A stretch of DNA of 7,478 nt from Rhizobiaceae bacterium (GTDB lineage Bacteria > Pseudomonadota > Alphaproteobacteria > Rhizobiales > Rhizobiaceae), in contig CAJYRE010000031.1 in assembly GCA_913776675.1 (NCBI GenBank), forward strand, positions 1-7,478, written 5' to 3'. Shown here piece after piece: positions 1 through 6,591 of this stretch. Position 1 is the stretch's first letter, and every line of letters begins with the position of its first letter. Below the pieces are notes generated by a model. It saw nothing but the letters and a program-made list of their open reading frames with translations. It had not been told where the DNA came from and ran no database searches. The translations under genes and the position numbers were made by a program.

Positions 1-20
1 TTTTTGTTTAGAGGATTTTC

Positions 21-82
21 AGGAAAAGTGGGAAGCGGTTTCCCGTCCGGAAATACGTAAAAACAAAGAGTGAGAGCGCTCT
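21..82. repeat. Rhizobial intergenic repeat-like element (RIME-like), partial
   Basis: This stretch has the order AAAGTGGGAA, a short dyad, TTTCCCGTCCGGAAAT, CGTAAAAACAAAGAG, and then the perfect 10-base palindrome AGAGCGCTCT at 73-82. From memory, very similar strings occur many times between genes in Rhizobium, Agrobacterium and Sinorhizobium, where such mosaic palindromic repeats are called RIME or related elements. The element abuts and slightly overlaps the stop codon of the minus-strand transporter gene. The family assignment is recalled, not searched. A chance resemblance of an ordinary terminator region is the alternative. Confidence 0.45.
28..46 (-). terminator. Weak hairpin, possible terminator of the CorA-like gene
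   Basis: GGGAA at 30-34 pairs with TTCCC at 40-44 around a five-base loop, and two G-T wobbles can extend the stem outward. Read on the minus strand, the hairpin is followed by a short T-run (CACTTTTCC). It lies about 35 bases beyond the stop codon of the transporter. The stem is short and the T-tract interrupted, so it may only be the dyad inside the repeat element rather than a working terminator. Confidence 0.3.
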
Positions 83-1076
83 AAAGTATCTTGGCGCGTT
101 TGAGAATCATCCAGGCAAACAGGATGGAACCAATAATAAAAGCAATGGCATAGAGAGAGCCTTCCGGCCCGCTGGTAAACGGCAGGTGCGAGGTGTTCAT
201 GCCGAAAAACCCCGTGACCAGCGACGGCGGCAAAAGAAAGGCCGTCATCAGCGATAGCACATAGAGATGCCGGTTGGTCTCAGAGGAGAGCTTGCTGTCA
301 ATTTCTTCGTGCAGCAGACGGGCGCGCTCATGCAGCGCATACACATCATGGTCGGCGGCTTCCAGCCGGCTGGTCAGGCGGATTGCCACATCCTCAAAGC
401 CCGCTGGCATTTCATCATCATCGGCGGCAGCGGCCCGGCGCATCAGGCTCAACATCCCACGCAAATGCCGGTGCAGCCGCACAATCACCCGGCGCAACGG
501 AGCAAGCTGGGTGCGCTCATCGCGCAAATCCTCGCCATAGACCACATCTTCAATCCGGTTGATTTCATCCATCAGCTCCACCACCAGCGTCATGATGCCG
601 CGCTGGGATTCGGCCACCAGCACTTCATACACATGCAGAGGAGAGCGGAATTTGGCGGGATTTTTCTCAATGCCAGCCCGCAGCACATCCACAGAGCGGA
701 TTGGTTGCAGGCGCGTGGTGATGATAAAACGGTCCGAGAGGGCAAAGTGCAGCCAGCCAATATCCCGCGTGGTAGAGTCAAATTCACGCTGAAAATCCAC
801 AAGCGTGCCATGAATCAACTGATCATCCACAGAGAGGGCTGCATGGTGTTCATGATTGATCAGGGCGGCGCGGGCCGCTTCGGTCAAGCCGCCAAAACTC
901 TCCAGAAAGGCCGGAACCCGGCCATCGGCAAGGTTCAGGTGCAGCCATAAAAAGCCGCTTTCCGGCAGCAGATCGTCGCTGCTGGCATCCATCGGCAGGC
1001 GCGTTGCCCGGCGGTTTTGCTGATCAATATGATAAGCCCAGACAAGACCGGGAATTTGGCCGGGCATGGTTAGCAT
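81..1076 (-). CDS. CorA/ZntB-family divalent metal cation transporter
   Basis: This is a 331-residue inner-membrane protein of the 2-TM-GxN (CorA) family, which forms pentameric channels for Mg2+, Co2+/Ni2+ or Zn2+. A long soluble N-terminal part, rich in charged helices, fills residues 1 to about 265. Two transmembrane segments follow at the extreme C-terminus, about 271-291 and 307-325. The family signature GMN sits at residues 292-294, directly after the first membrane helix. The loop after it reads TSHLPFTSGPEG and lacks the acidic MPEL-type motif of classical CorA. Together with the opening GLVWAYHID, this leans towards the ZntB-like branch, so the metal is uncertain and zinc is possible. 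An in-frame ATG at 1154 would add 26 residues. I chose the ATG at 1076 because a good AGGAG lies 9 bases upstream and the added residues look non-conserved. No functionally linked neighbour is visible. Confidence 0.85.
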   Translation of the reverse strand: MLTMPGQIPGLVWAYHIDQQNRRATRLPMDASSDDLLPESGFLWLHLNLADGRVPAFLESFGGLTEAARAALINHEHHAALSVDDQLIHGTLVDFQREFDSTTRDIGWLHFALSDRFIITTRLQPIRSVDVLRAGIEKNPAKFRSPLHVYEVLVAESQRGIMTLVVELMDEINRIEDVVYGEDLRDERTQLAPLRRVIVRLHRHLRGMLSLMRRAAAADDDEMPAGFEDVAIRLTSRLEAADHDVYALHERARLLHEEIDSKLSSETNRHLYVLSLMTAFLLPPSLVTGFFGMNTSHLPFTSGPEGSLYAIAFIIGSILFAWMILKRAKIL

Positions 1077-1085
1077 GGTGGCAAG

Positions 1086-1090
1086 CTCCT
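1086..1090 (-). promoter_or_regulatory. Ribosome binding site deciding the transporter start
   Basis: On the minus strand AGGAG stands 9 bases before the ATG at 1076. The alternative upstream ATG at 1154 has no comparable purine-rich site, which favours the shorter protein. A further in-frame ATG at 1067 is also within possible reach of this site. Confidence 0.6.
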
Positions 1091-1238
1091 GAGACAGATC
1101 ATGGAATTTCCGATGCGAAAACAAAAAATGCCAGCATCGAACCGCACCAATCATGGAATGGCATGTGGTCTATATGCCGCGATTGTGACGGGTGTTTCAA
1201 CAGCCATGTTTTTCATGGACTCTTTCGGTCGCAATTTC

Positions 1239-1260
1239 TTGACGTTTACGTAAAAATCAA
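1239..1260 (+). promoter_or_regulatory. Candidate MerR-family (LiuR-like) operator
   Basis: The half-sites TTGACGTTTAC and GTAAAAATCAA are contiguous and form a 22-base dyad with 9 of 11 positions complementary. From memory, near-perfect versions of this dyad (TTGACGTTTAC joined to its complement GTAAACGTCAA) are typical sites for MerR-type regulators such as LiuR, which control branched-chain amino-acid and acyl-CoA catabolic genes in proteobacteria. It sits about 150 bases before an acyl-CoA dehydrogenase gene and includes a -35-like TTGACG, as MerR-type sites overlap promoter elements. The regulator gene itself is not in the window. The assignment to a named regulator is inference. Confidence 0.5.
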
Positions 1261-1393
1261 TAGGCTTGGAATTGTCAGGAAAAATGCGTGGAGGGTTCAC
1301 CCCCGGTTTTTCAAAGGACATAGAAAAACTGAAAGATCGGCTGTCTGTGTGGGCACCATGACCCCGACAGAGGCCAGATCCGCGTGACGGTAT

Positions 1394-1400
1394 GGAGGAG
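1394..1400 (+). promoter_or_regulatory. Ribosome binding site of the acyl-CoA dehydrogenase
   Basis: GGAGGAG ends six bases before the ATG at 1407. An in-frame ATG at 1392 overlaps this site and has no site of its own, so 1407 is the start. The resulting N-terminus, MYKAPVEQIAF, is characteristic of this enzyme subfamily. Confidence 0.8.
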
Positions 1401-1406
1401 ATCGCC

Positions 1407-3194
1407 ATGTACAAAGCTCCGGTTGAGCAAATTGCCTTTACGCTCAAACATGTTGCAGGTCTGGCAGCAGCCTTGGAGGAGGGGCGCTTCGGGGATCTGT
1501 CAGAAGATGTGGTGGATGCGATTTTGGAAGAGGCCGGACGTTTTGCCGGGCAAGAGATTGCACCTCTGGCCAAGATTGGCGATCAGCAGGGCGCGCGACT
1601 TGAGAAGGGCCATGTCACCTTGCCCGATGGCTGGGCCAACCTCTATCGCAGCTGGGTGGAAGGTGGCTGGAACGGCTTGGTGGCCGAGGAGCGCTATGGC
1701 GGCCAGGCTCTGCCGCATCTTCTCAACGTTGCGGCACTGGAAATGTGGAATTCCGGCTCGATGGCCTTTGCCCTCGGGCCAACCCTGACCATGGGAGCCG
1801 CTGAAGCCTTGAGCGCTCATGGCAGCGAGGCGTTGAAAGAAACCTTTCTGCACAAGATGGTCTCTGGCGAGTGGATGGCCAGCATGAACCTGACAGAGCC
1901 GCATGCAGGCTCTGATCTCGGTGTGATGAAAACCCGCGCCGAGCGCCAGGCTGATGGCAGTTACCGGATTTTTGGCCAGAAGATTTTCATCACCTGGGGC
2001 GAGCATGACGCCACCGACAACATCATTCATCTGGTGTTGGCGCGGCTTCCCGATGCGCCAGCCGGCACACGCGGAATTTCTCTGTTTCTGGTGCCGAAAT
2101 TTCTGGTCAATGCCGATGGTTCACTGGGCGCGCGCAATGATCTGTTTTGCCATTCGCTGGAACACAAGCTGGGCATTCATGGCTCTCCCACCTGTACGAT
2201 GATCTATGGCGATGGTCGTTTTGGCGATGAGCCGGGCGCGATTGGCTATGTGATTGGCGAGGAAAACAAAGGGCTGGCCTGCATGTTCACCATGATGAAC
2301 AATGCGCGTTTGGCTGTGGGCATGCAGGGCGTGGCCATCTGTGAGGCAGCCACCCAGAAAGCCACTCAATATGCCAAGGAGCGCACACAAGGAAAGGCCC
2401 CCGGCTGGAATGGCTCCGGCATGAGCCCGATTATCGAACATCCCGATATTGCCCGCACCCTGGTGACCATGAAAGCGCTCACCCAAGGGGCGCGCGCCAT
2501 TTGCTATGCCTGCGCCCATGCTATTGATATGAGCCATCACGCTGAGGGCGATGCGGCAAAGCATTGGCAGGAGCGGGCCGCGCTTTTAACCCCGATTGCC
2601 AAGAGTTTTGCGACCGATATGGGCGTTGAAGTGGCCTCCATGGGCATTCAGGTGCATGGCGGCATGGGCTTTATTGAAGAAACCGGGGCCGCCCGCCTGC
2701 TGCGTGATGCGCGCATTGCACCGATTTATGAAGGCACCAACGGCATTCAGGCCATTGATCTGGTCACGCGCAAACTGCCGCTGTCGAATGGCGACCATGT
2801 GCGTGGGTTTATCGATGAGTTGAAGGCCATTGCTGTGGCCGTGGATGCGGCCAACCAGCCGGATTTGGGGCAGGCGGCTGTGCGTCTTCTCTCCAGCATC
2901 AAGGATTTGCAAGAAACAACCGAATGGCTGTTGGCGCGTCTTGCGGCGGGCGAAACAGCCGAAGCATTGGCCGGGGCAACACCATATCAACGGCTGTTCG
3001 GGCTGGTGTTGAGCGGAGCCTATCTGGCCAAGGGGGCATTGGTCGATGCGGCCTATCATCAGGCACATCAGCAGGCCTTGTGCCGGTTTGTGGCCGAAAA
3101 CCTGCTGGCCGAGACGGCCGCCCTGAAACAGACCGTGACGGATGGCGCTGCCAGCCTGATGGCGGCAAAAACCATTTTGATGGCGGGAGAATAA
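1407..3194 (+). CDS. Acyl-CoA dehydrogenase, long DmdC/FadE-like type
   Basis: This 595-residue FAD-dependent flavoenzyme would oxidise an acyl-CoA to the 2,3-enoyl-CoA in fatty-acid or branched acyl-CoA breakdown, passing electrons to electron-transfer flavoprotein. The N-terminus MYKAPVEQIAFTLKHV matches the short N-terminal domain found only in the roughly 600-residue subfamily. The middle domain carries MASMNLTEPHAGSD (157-170), the usual FAD/substrate loop. The C-terminal helical domain has GGMGFIEETGAARLLRDAR followed by IYEGTNGIQA, where Glu442 aligns with the catalytic base of medium-chain acyl-CoA dehydrogenase. About 130 further residues form the extra C-terminal domain of this subfamily. 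The family includes 3-methylmercaptopropionyl-CoA dehydrogenase (DmdC), but sequence alone does not fix the substrate. The gene has no frame disruption. Its stop lies one base before the next start, so the two genes are almost certainly co-transcribed and probably translationally coupled. Confidence 0.93.
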   Translation: MYKAPVEQIAFTLKHVAGLAAALEEGRFGDLSEDVVDAILEEAGRFAGQEIAPLAKIGDQQGARLEKGHVTLPDGWANLYRSWVEGGWNGLVAEERYGGQALPHLLNVAALEMWNSGSMAFALGPTLTMGAAEALSAHGSEALKETFLHKMVSGEWMASMNLTEPHAGSDLGVMKTRAERQADGSYRIFGQKIFITWGEHDATDNIIHLVLARLPDAPAGTRGISLFLVPKFLVNADGSLGARNDLFCHSLEHKLGIHGSPTCTMIYGDGRFGDEPGAIGYVIGEENKGLACMFTMMNNARLAVGMQGVAICEAATQKATQYAKERTQGKAPGWNGSGMSPIIEHPDIARTLVTMKALTQGARAICYACAHAIDMSHHAEGDAAKHWQERAALLTPIAKSFATDMGVEVASMGIQVHGGMGFIEETGAARLLRDARIAPIYEGTNGIQAIDLVTRKLPLSNGDHVRGFIDELKAIAVAVDAANQPDLGQAAVRLLSSIKDLQETTEWLLARLAAGETAEALAGATPYQRLFGLVLSGAYLAKGALVDAAYHQAHQQALCRFVAENLLAETAALKQTVTDGAASLMAAKTILMAGE

Positions 3195-3195
3195 C

Positions 3196-3960
3196 ATGAG
3201 CGAGCATGTTCTGATGGAGAGGCCATCAGCCTATCCCGGTGTTCTGGTCATTCGGTTGAATCGGCCTGACAAGAAAAATGCCATTACCGCCGCCATGTAT
3301 CAGCAGATGAGCCGTGCGCTGATCGAGGCCGGATCGGATGATACGGTGCGCACCATTGCCTTTTTGGGCACGGAAGGTTGTTTTTCGGCGGGCAATGATA
3401 TGGCCGATTTTCTCAGTTTCGCCATGGCGGGCGGGCAGGAAGAGCCAGCCGCCTTTGGCTTGCTGAAAGCGCTTGTGGGGGCATCCAAACCGATGGTGTC
3501 GGGTGTGGATGGTCTGGCCATCGGCATTGGAACCACCCTGCATCTGCATTGTGATCTCACCATTGCCTCCAACCGCAGCCTGTTTAAAACGCCGTTTGTC
3601 GATCTGGCCTTGGTGCCGGAAGCGGCATCCAGCCTGTTGGCTCCGCTGGTGATGGGCCATCAACGGGCCTTTGCCTTGCTGGCACTGGGGGAAGGTTTTT
3701 CCGCAGAGCAAGCACGCGACGCGGGGCTGATTTGGAAAGTGGTCGCGCCCGAGGTTGTTGAAACCGAAACCTTGGCCCTTGCAGCAAACCTTGCCGCGAA
3801 GCCCGTGCAGGCTTTGACCATTGCCAGAAACCTGATCCGGGGTGATCAAGCTGCCGTTCTGGCGCGGATGCATGAAGAGCTAGAGCATTTTGCAATGCAA
3901 CTGAAAAGCGCAGAAGCGCGCGCTGCTTTTCAGGCATTCATGAGCAAAAAAGCCAAATAG
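3196..3960 (+). CDS. Enoyl-CoA hydratase/isomerase family protein, isomerase-like active site
   Basis: This is a 254-residue crotonase-superfamily protein of normal length. The oxyanion-hole region FSAGNDMADF (63-72) and the glycine-rich GLAIGIGTTLHLHCD (to Asp120) are clear. The two catalytic glutamates of classical enoyl-CoA hydratase are missing: the first position is Thr114, and the second falls in KTPFVDL, where the residue is Phe. Instead, PEAASS places Glu142 exactly where the peroxisomal delta3,delta2-enoyl-CoA isomerases (ECI2/PECI type, PExxSS) keep their single catalytic glutamate. The best functional guess is therefore an enoyl-CoA isomerase shifting a double bond for beta-oxidation of unsaturated acyl chains. 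Databases will probably call it a hydratase. GGGAGA lies five bases before the ATG and overlaps the end of the preceding gene. Partnership with the acyl-CoA dehydrogenase is supported by the one-base gap. Confidence 0.9.
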   Translation: MSEHVLMERPSAYPGVLVIRLNRPDKKNAITAAMYQQMSRALIEAGSDDTVRTIAFLGTEGCFSAGNDMADFLSFAMAGGQEEPAAFGLLKALVGASKPMVSGVDGLAIGIGTTLHLHCDLTIASNRSLFKTPFVDLALVPEAASSLLAPLVMGHQRAFALLALGEGFSAEQARDAGLIWKVVAPEVVETETLALAANLAAKPVQALTIARNLIRGDQAAVLARMHEELEHFAMQLKSAEARAAFQAFMSKKAK

Positions 3961-3977
3961 AGTCTATGCTATGCATG

Positions 3978-3992
3978 CTTCATGTGATGAAG
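3978..3992 (+). other. Short hairpin just after the crotonase gene
   Basis: CTTCAT and ATGAAG form a perfect six-base stem around GTG, 17 bases after the stop codon. It is AT-rich and not followed by a T-tract, so it is probably not a terminator by itself. It may protect the 3' end of the operon mRNA or be chance. Confidence 0.25.
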
Positions 3993-4021
3993 ATGCCTTA
4001 TGCAAACCTTCCCAAAAATAG

Positions 4022-4050
4022 ACACGCAAAGCGTGTGTTCATTTTCTTTC
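4022..4050 (+). terminator. Probable rho-independent terminator of the acyl-CoA operon
   Basis: ACACGC (4022-4027) and GCGTGT (4031-4036) pair perfectly around an AAA loop. They are followed by the T-rich run GTTCATTTTCTTTC. The site is 60 bases behind the stop of the crotonase gene and ahead of the chemoreceptor promoter region, so it would separate the two transcription units. The stem is only six pairs and the T-tract is interrupted, so termination may be partial. Confidence 0.5.
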
Positions 4051-4285
4051 CTATTGAAAAATTTTGCAAAAATGTCATGTTGGCTTCATTTAAAATTAAA
4101 GAATGAGCCTGATTTTCAACTATAAATGGTTTCGCTGTTAAAGGTCGGCATGCCATGCGCCTTGTAGCATTTTTGCGCTTTATCAAGCGTATGGTGATGT
4201 AAGGCAAAGACGTTTAGATTGCAGACTGAGCTTTCACTTGAATGATATTTCATTGGTTGGCCGTCGCGCACGGGATGGTATAGGT
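4051..4285 (+). promoter_or_regulatory. AT-rich leader and promoter region of the chemoreceptor gene
   Basis: This stretch is clearly more AT-rich than its surroundings, especially at 4051-4135. TATAAA at 4121-4126 is a good -10-like element, but the hexamer 17 bases upstream (AAAGAA) is a poor -35. No sigma-54 GG-GC pattern was seen. GGCATGCC at 4147-4154 is a perfect eight-base palindrome inside the presumed leader. I see no RNA gene in this interval. Confidence 0.3.
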
Positions 4286-6370
4286 ATGCTTAAAAATCTC
4301 CATTTGATGACCAGAATCTTGATTGCCGCCTCTATTGCTGTGGTTGTAGTTCTTTGTGGTTTTTCTCTTTATATTGATCGTCTTCAGAGAATGACCATTG
4401 GCAGCGCAGTGACCAATGAAATCAATTCGGCTGGTCTTCAGGCATCGCAGGGCATTGCAAGCTGGCTGACGGCGCGGTTGATGCTGACAGAACTTGAAGG
4501 CTATGCCGCTGGCAGGATCGGTACAGTCGAGGGAATTTTGTCCGAGTTCGACAATCCGGTGCTTTTGCGTGAATTTATGTCCACCTATGTGGGGCATCAG
4601 GCGGATGGAAAATTCACGTCTGTTCCGTTTCAGCCATTGCCCGATGGATATGATCCCCGTATTCGCCCGTGGTACCAGGCGGCAGTCAAAGCCGACAGGA
4701 TCGTATTGACCGACCCTTATGTGGACGCTTCAACCGGACAACTGATTGTCAGTGCTGCCGTGCCAGTAAAGCGTGATGGCAAGCTTTATGGCGTTGCCGC
4801 CAGCGATTTCTCCTTGAAAACGCTGGTCAGCCTGCTGGGCAGCGTGGATATCGGCGGCAAGGGATCTGCGTTTTTGGTCAACCGGGAAGGGGCAATTCTC
4901 GTGCATCCGGATCAAAGTCTGATCACAAGGAAACTCGCGGATGTTTTCCCGGTGACCACGCCTGCTATTGGTGGCGGTTTGACGGAAACGGTGCTGAACA
5001 ACAAGCCGGTTCTGGTCAATATTGTTCCCATCAAGGGCCTGCCTGTTGATACCTGGTATCTCGCGCTGGTGGTGGATCAGCAAAAGGCTTTTGCCGCCAT
5101 TGACGATTTCCGCATTGCTGCAGTTATTGCAACGATAATCGGGGTGATTGCCATGGTGGGCATTCTGGCGCTGGTGTTGTCGCGCCTGGTGGTGCGCCCC
5201 GTTGTTCGCATGACGGGTGTGATGACCAAACTGGCATCAGGGGATGTCTCTACCTCCATTCCGGGCACTGAACGCAAGGATGAAATTGGCCAGATGGGTG
5301 CTGCGGTCGCTGTTTTCCGTGACAATGCCATTGAGCGGATACGTCTGGAGCGTGAAGCGGACGAGAACCGCAGCATGAGCGATCAGGAACGGCGTGAACG
5401 TGAGGCGATGAGGGCGCGAGAAGCCGAGCAGATGTCATTTGCAGTGCACGAACTGGCAACGGGTCTTGGCTTTCTTGCCGATGGCGATCTCGCTCATAGT
5501 ATCGAAACGCCGTTCGCTGGCGATCTGGAGCGGCTGCGTCTGGATTTTAATGCCGCTGTGGCAAAGCTTAACGCTGCCATGATCAATGTTGGGCACAACG
5601 CACACGCCATTGATGGCGGCGCGATGGAAATTCGCACATCGGCTGACAATCTCGCCCGTCGTACAGAGCAGCAGGCGGCTTCTGTCGAGCAAACCGCGGC
5701 TGCCCTTGAAGAGGTGACGACTACGGTAAAAGATAGTGCGCATCGCGCAGAAGAAGTGGGTCAGATTGTTGCTCGCGCCCGTGCCGAGGCAGAAAAATCC
5801 GGTGCGATTGTTCGCAATGCCGTTGACGCCATGGAAGCCATTGAGAAATCCTCCAACGAGATTTCCAACATCATCGGCGTGATTGATGAGATTGCGTTCC
5901 AGACCAATCTTCTGGCTCTCAATGCTGGTGTGGAAGCCGCCCGCGCCGGAGAGGCCGGAAAAGGCTTTGCCGTGGTGGCGCAGGAAGTGCGTGAACTGGC
6001 GCAGCGTTCTGCCAATGCTGCTAAGGAAATCAAGCAATTGATCCGTGTTTCCGGCGATCAGGTGGTGGCGGGTGTGTCGCTGGTCCACGAGACTGGAAAG
6101 GCCCTTGAAGGCATTGTCCACGAAGTTCAGGACATCAACAAGCATATCACTGCCATTGTCACAGCCTCCCGTGAACAATCGCAAGGCCTTCTGGAAATCA
6201 ACACAGCCGTCAATGTCATGGATCAGGGCACACAGCAAAATGCGGCGATGGTTGAAGAGCAAACTGCCGCAAGCCATGGGCTGGCACAAGAAGCCGCCGC
6301 TCTGACTGCCTTGCTGGCACAATTCAGGCTGAGGCGTGATGCAGGAACAAGCCTGCGTCGAACCGCATGA
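4286..6370 (+). CDS. Methyl-accepting chemotaxis protein with dCache amino-acid sensor domain
   Basis: This is a transmembrane chemoreceptor of 694 residues that would control the CheA kinase. The order is: membrane helix about 9-30, periplasmic dCache_1 domain about 31-276, membrane helix about 277-298, HAMP domain from R304-P305 to about 357, a second HAMP-like segment about 388-440 ([18 protein letters not shown]), then the coiled-coil signalling domain. The kinase-contact tip is [20 protein letters not shown] (534-553), followed by [19 protein letters not shown]. The dCache domain has Tyr122, Arg127, Trp129, Tyr130, Tyr145 and Asp174, the full spacing of the dCache_1AA amino-acid motif. 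No C-terminal NWETF-like CheR-binding pentapeptide is present; the protein ends in RRTA. The start is uncertain. An in-frame TTG at 4238 would add 16 residues, but I prefer the ATG at 4286, which has GGGATGG seven bases upstream and begins just before the membrane helix. It is probably monocistronic. Confidence 0.93.
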   Translation: MLKNLHLMTRILIAASIAVVVVLCGFSLYIDRLQRMTIGSAVTNEINSAGLQASQGIASWLTARLMLTELEGYAAGRIGTVEGILSEFDNPVLLREFMSTYVGHQADGKFTSVPFQPLPDGYDPRIRPWYQAAVKADRIVLTDPYVDASTGQLIVSAAVPVKRDGKLYGVAASDFSLKTLVSLLGSVDIGGKGSAFLVNREGAILVHPDQSLITRKLADVFPVTTPAIGGGLTETVLNNKPVLVNIVPIKGLPVDTWYLALVVDQQKAFAAIDDFRIAAVIATIIGVIAMVGILALVLSRLVVRPVVRMTGVMTKLASGDVSTSIPGTERKDEIGQMGAAVAVFRDNAIERIRLEREADENRSMSDQERREREAMRAREAEQMSFAVHELATGLGFLADGDLAHSIETPFAGDLERLRLDFNAAVAKLNAAMINVGHNAHAIDGGAMEIRTSADNLARRTEQQAASVEQTAAALEEVTTTVKDSAHRAEEVGQIVARARAEAEKSGAIVRNAVDAMEAIEKSSNEISNIIGVIDEIAFQTNLLALNAGVEAARAGEAGKGFAVVAQEVRELAQRSANAAKEIKQLIRVSGDQVVAGVSLVHETGKALEGIVHEVQDINKHITAIVTASREQSQGLLEINTAVNVMDQGTQQNAAMVEEQTAASHGLAQEAAALTALLAQFRLRRDAGTSLRRTA

Positions 6371-6411
6371 TGTTGTAAAATTGGCGATACAAACACACGT
6401 TTTATACCAAG

Positions 6412-6433
6412 GCATCGAAGATGCTGGCGCATC
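6412..6433 (+). other. Overlapping alternative small hairpins
   Basis: GATGC at 6420-6424 can pair with GCATC on its left (6412-6416, loop GAA) or on its right (6429-6433, loop TGGC). The two five-base stems exclude each other. They lie 40-60 bases after the chemoreceptor stop codon, upstream of the two long inverted repeats. They may be chance or a minor part of 3'-end structure. Confidence 0.25.
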
Positions 6434-6448
6434 CTCGCCTTCAAGACA

Positions 6449-6493
6449 TTGCAAATATCTCAAATGCTATCCAAGAGCTTGAGATGTTTGCAA
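6449..6493. repeat. 15-base inverted repeat behind the chemoreceptor gene
   Basis: TTGCAAATATCTCAA (6449-6463) and TTGAGATGTTTGCAA (6479-6493) are complementary at 14 of 15 positions, and the exception is a G-T wobble. They enclose a 15-base loop. The stem is AT-rich and not followed by a T-run, so it does not look like a standard terminator in either direction. It could be an mRNA 3'-end stabilising structure, a protein-binding dyad, or one copy of a dispersed repeat. Confidence 0.6.
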
Positions 6494-6530
6494 AACAATA
6501 CCAAGTGTCATTTTCATTGCTCTCGGTGTT

Positions 6531-6580
6531 AAAGCCTGTCACAGTGAATAAGAGTCAATGTGACAGGCTTTTCTTATATT
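6531..6580 (+). terminator. Strong rho-independent terminator of the chemoreceptor gene
   Basis: AAAGCCTGTCACA (6531-6543) and TGTGACAGGCTTT (6559-6571) form a perfect 13-pair stem with a 15-base loop. The T-rich tail TTTTCTTATATTTTG starts at the foot of the stem. It lies 160 bases after the chemoreceptor stop and 60 bases beyond the end of the convergent methyltransferase gene. On the minus strand the tail is much poorer in T, so it works mainly for plus-strand transcripts, though it may slow both. Confidence 0.85.
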
Positions 6581-6591
6581 TTGTTGCATAG

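Larger units (their letters stand above)
1077..1406. promoter_or_regulatory. Divergent intergenic region: transporter and acyl-CoA operon promoters
   Basis: This is about 330 bases between the two divergent start codons. It holds the ribosome binding sites of both genes and the dyad at 1239-1260. For the minus-strand gene, a TTGAAA at 1200-1195 with an AT-rich CATATAGA about 18 bases further on is a weak promoter candidate. For the plus-strand operon, TTGACG at 1239-1244 is a good -35-like hexamer, but the -10 partner 16 bases later (TAGGCT, 1261-1266) matches poorly. A small hairpin, CCATG-TTTTT-CATGG, lies at 1204-1218. I see no RNA gene or convincing small ORF here. Confidence 0.4.

Noticed and set aside
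267..950. Long plus-strand ORF opposite the transporter gene
   Set aside because: It is antisense to a clear CorA-family gene, is rich in His and Gln as expected of a shadow frame, and shows no recognisable domain.
1099..1159. Ten-base direct repeat ATCATGGAAT at 1099 and 1150
   Set aside because: There are only two copies, about 50 bases apart and without symmetry; this is within chance expectation.
1004..1387. 127-codon plus-strand ORF across the divergent promoter region
   Set aside because: It overlaps the start of the transporter antisense and the putative operator, has no family resemblance, and shows no ribosome site that supports it.
4147..4154. GGCATGCC palindrome as a possible operator
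   Set aside because: An eight-base palindrome alone is too short and common to assign to a regulator.
5435..6463. 342-codon minus-strand ORF opposite the chemoreceptor
   Set aside because: It is a shadow of the conserved signalling domain on the other strand; its composition is rich in Cys and Ser and lacks motifs.
6421..6591. 56-codon plus-strand ORF behind the chemoreceptor gene (begins MLAHPRLQDIANISN)
   Set aside because: It runs through both long inverted repeats and the terminator, and has no proper ribosome binding site. Its open frame is most simply explained by chance.
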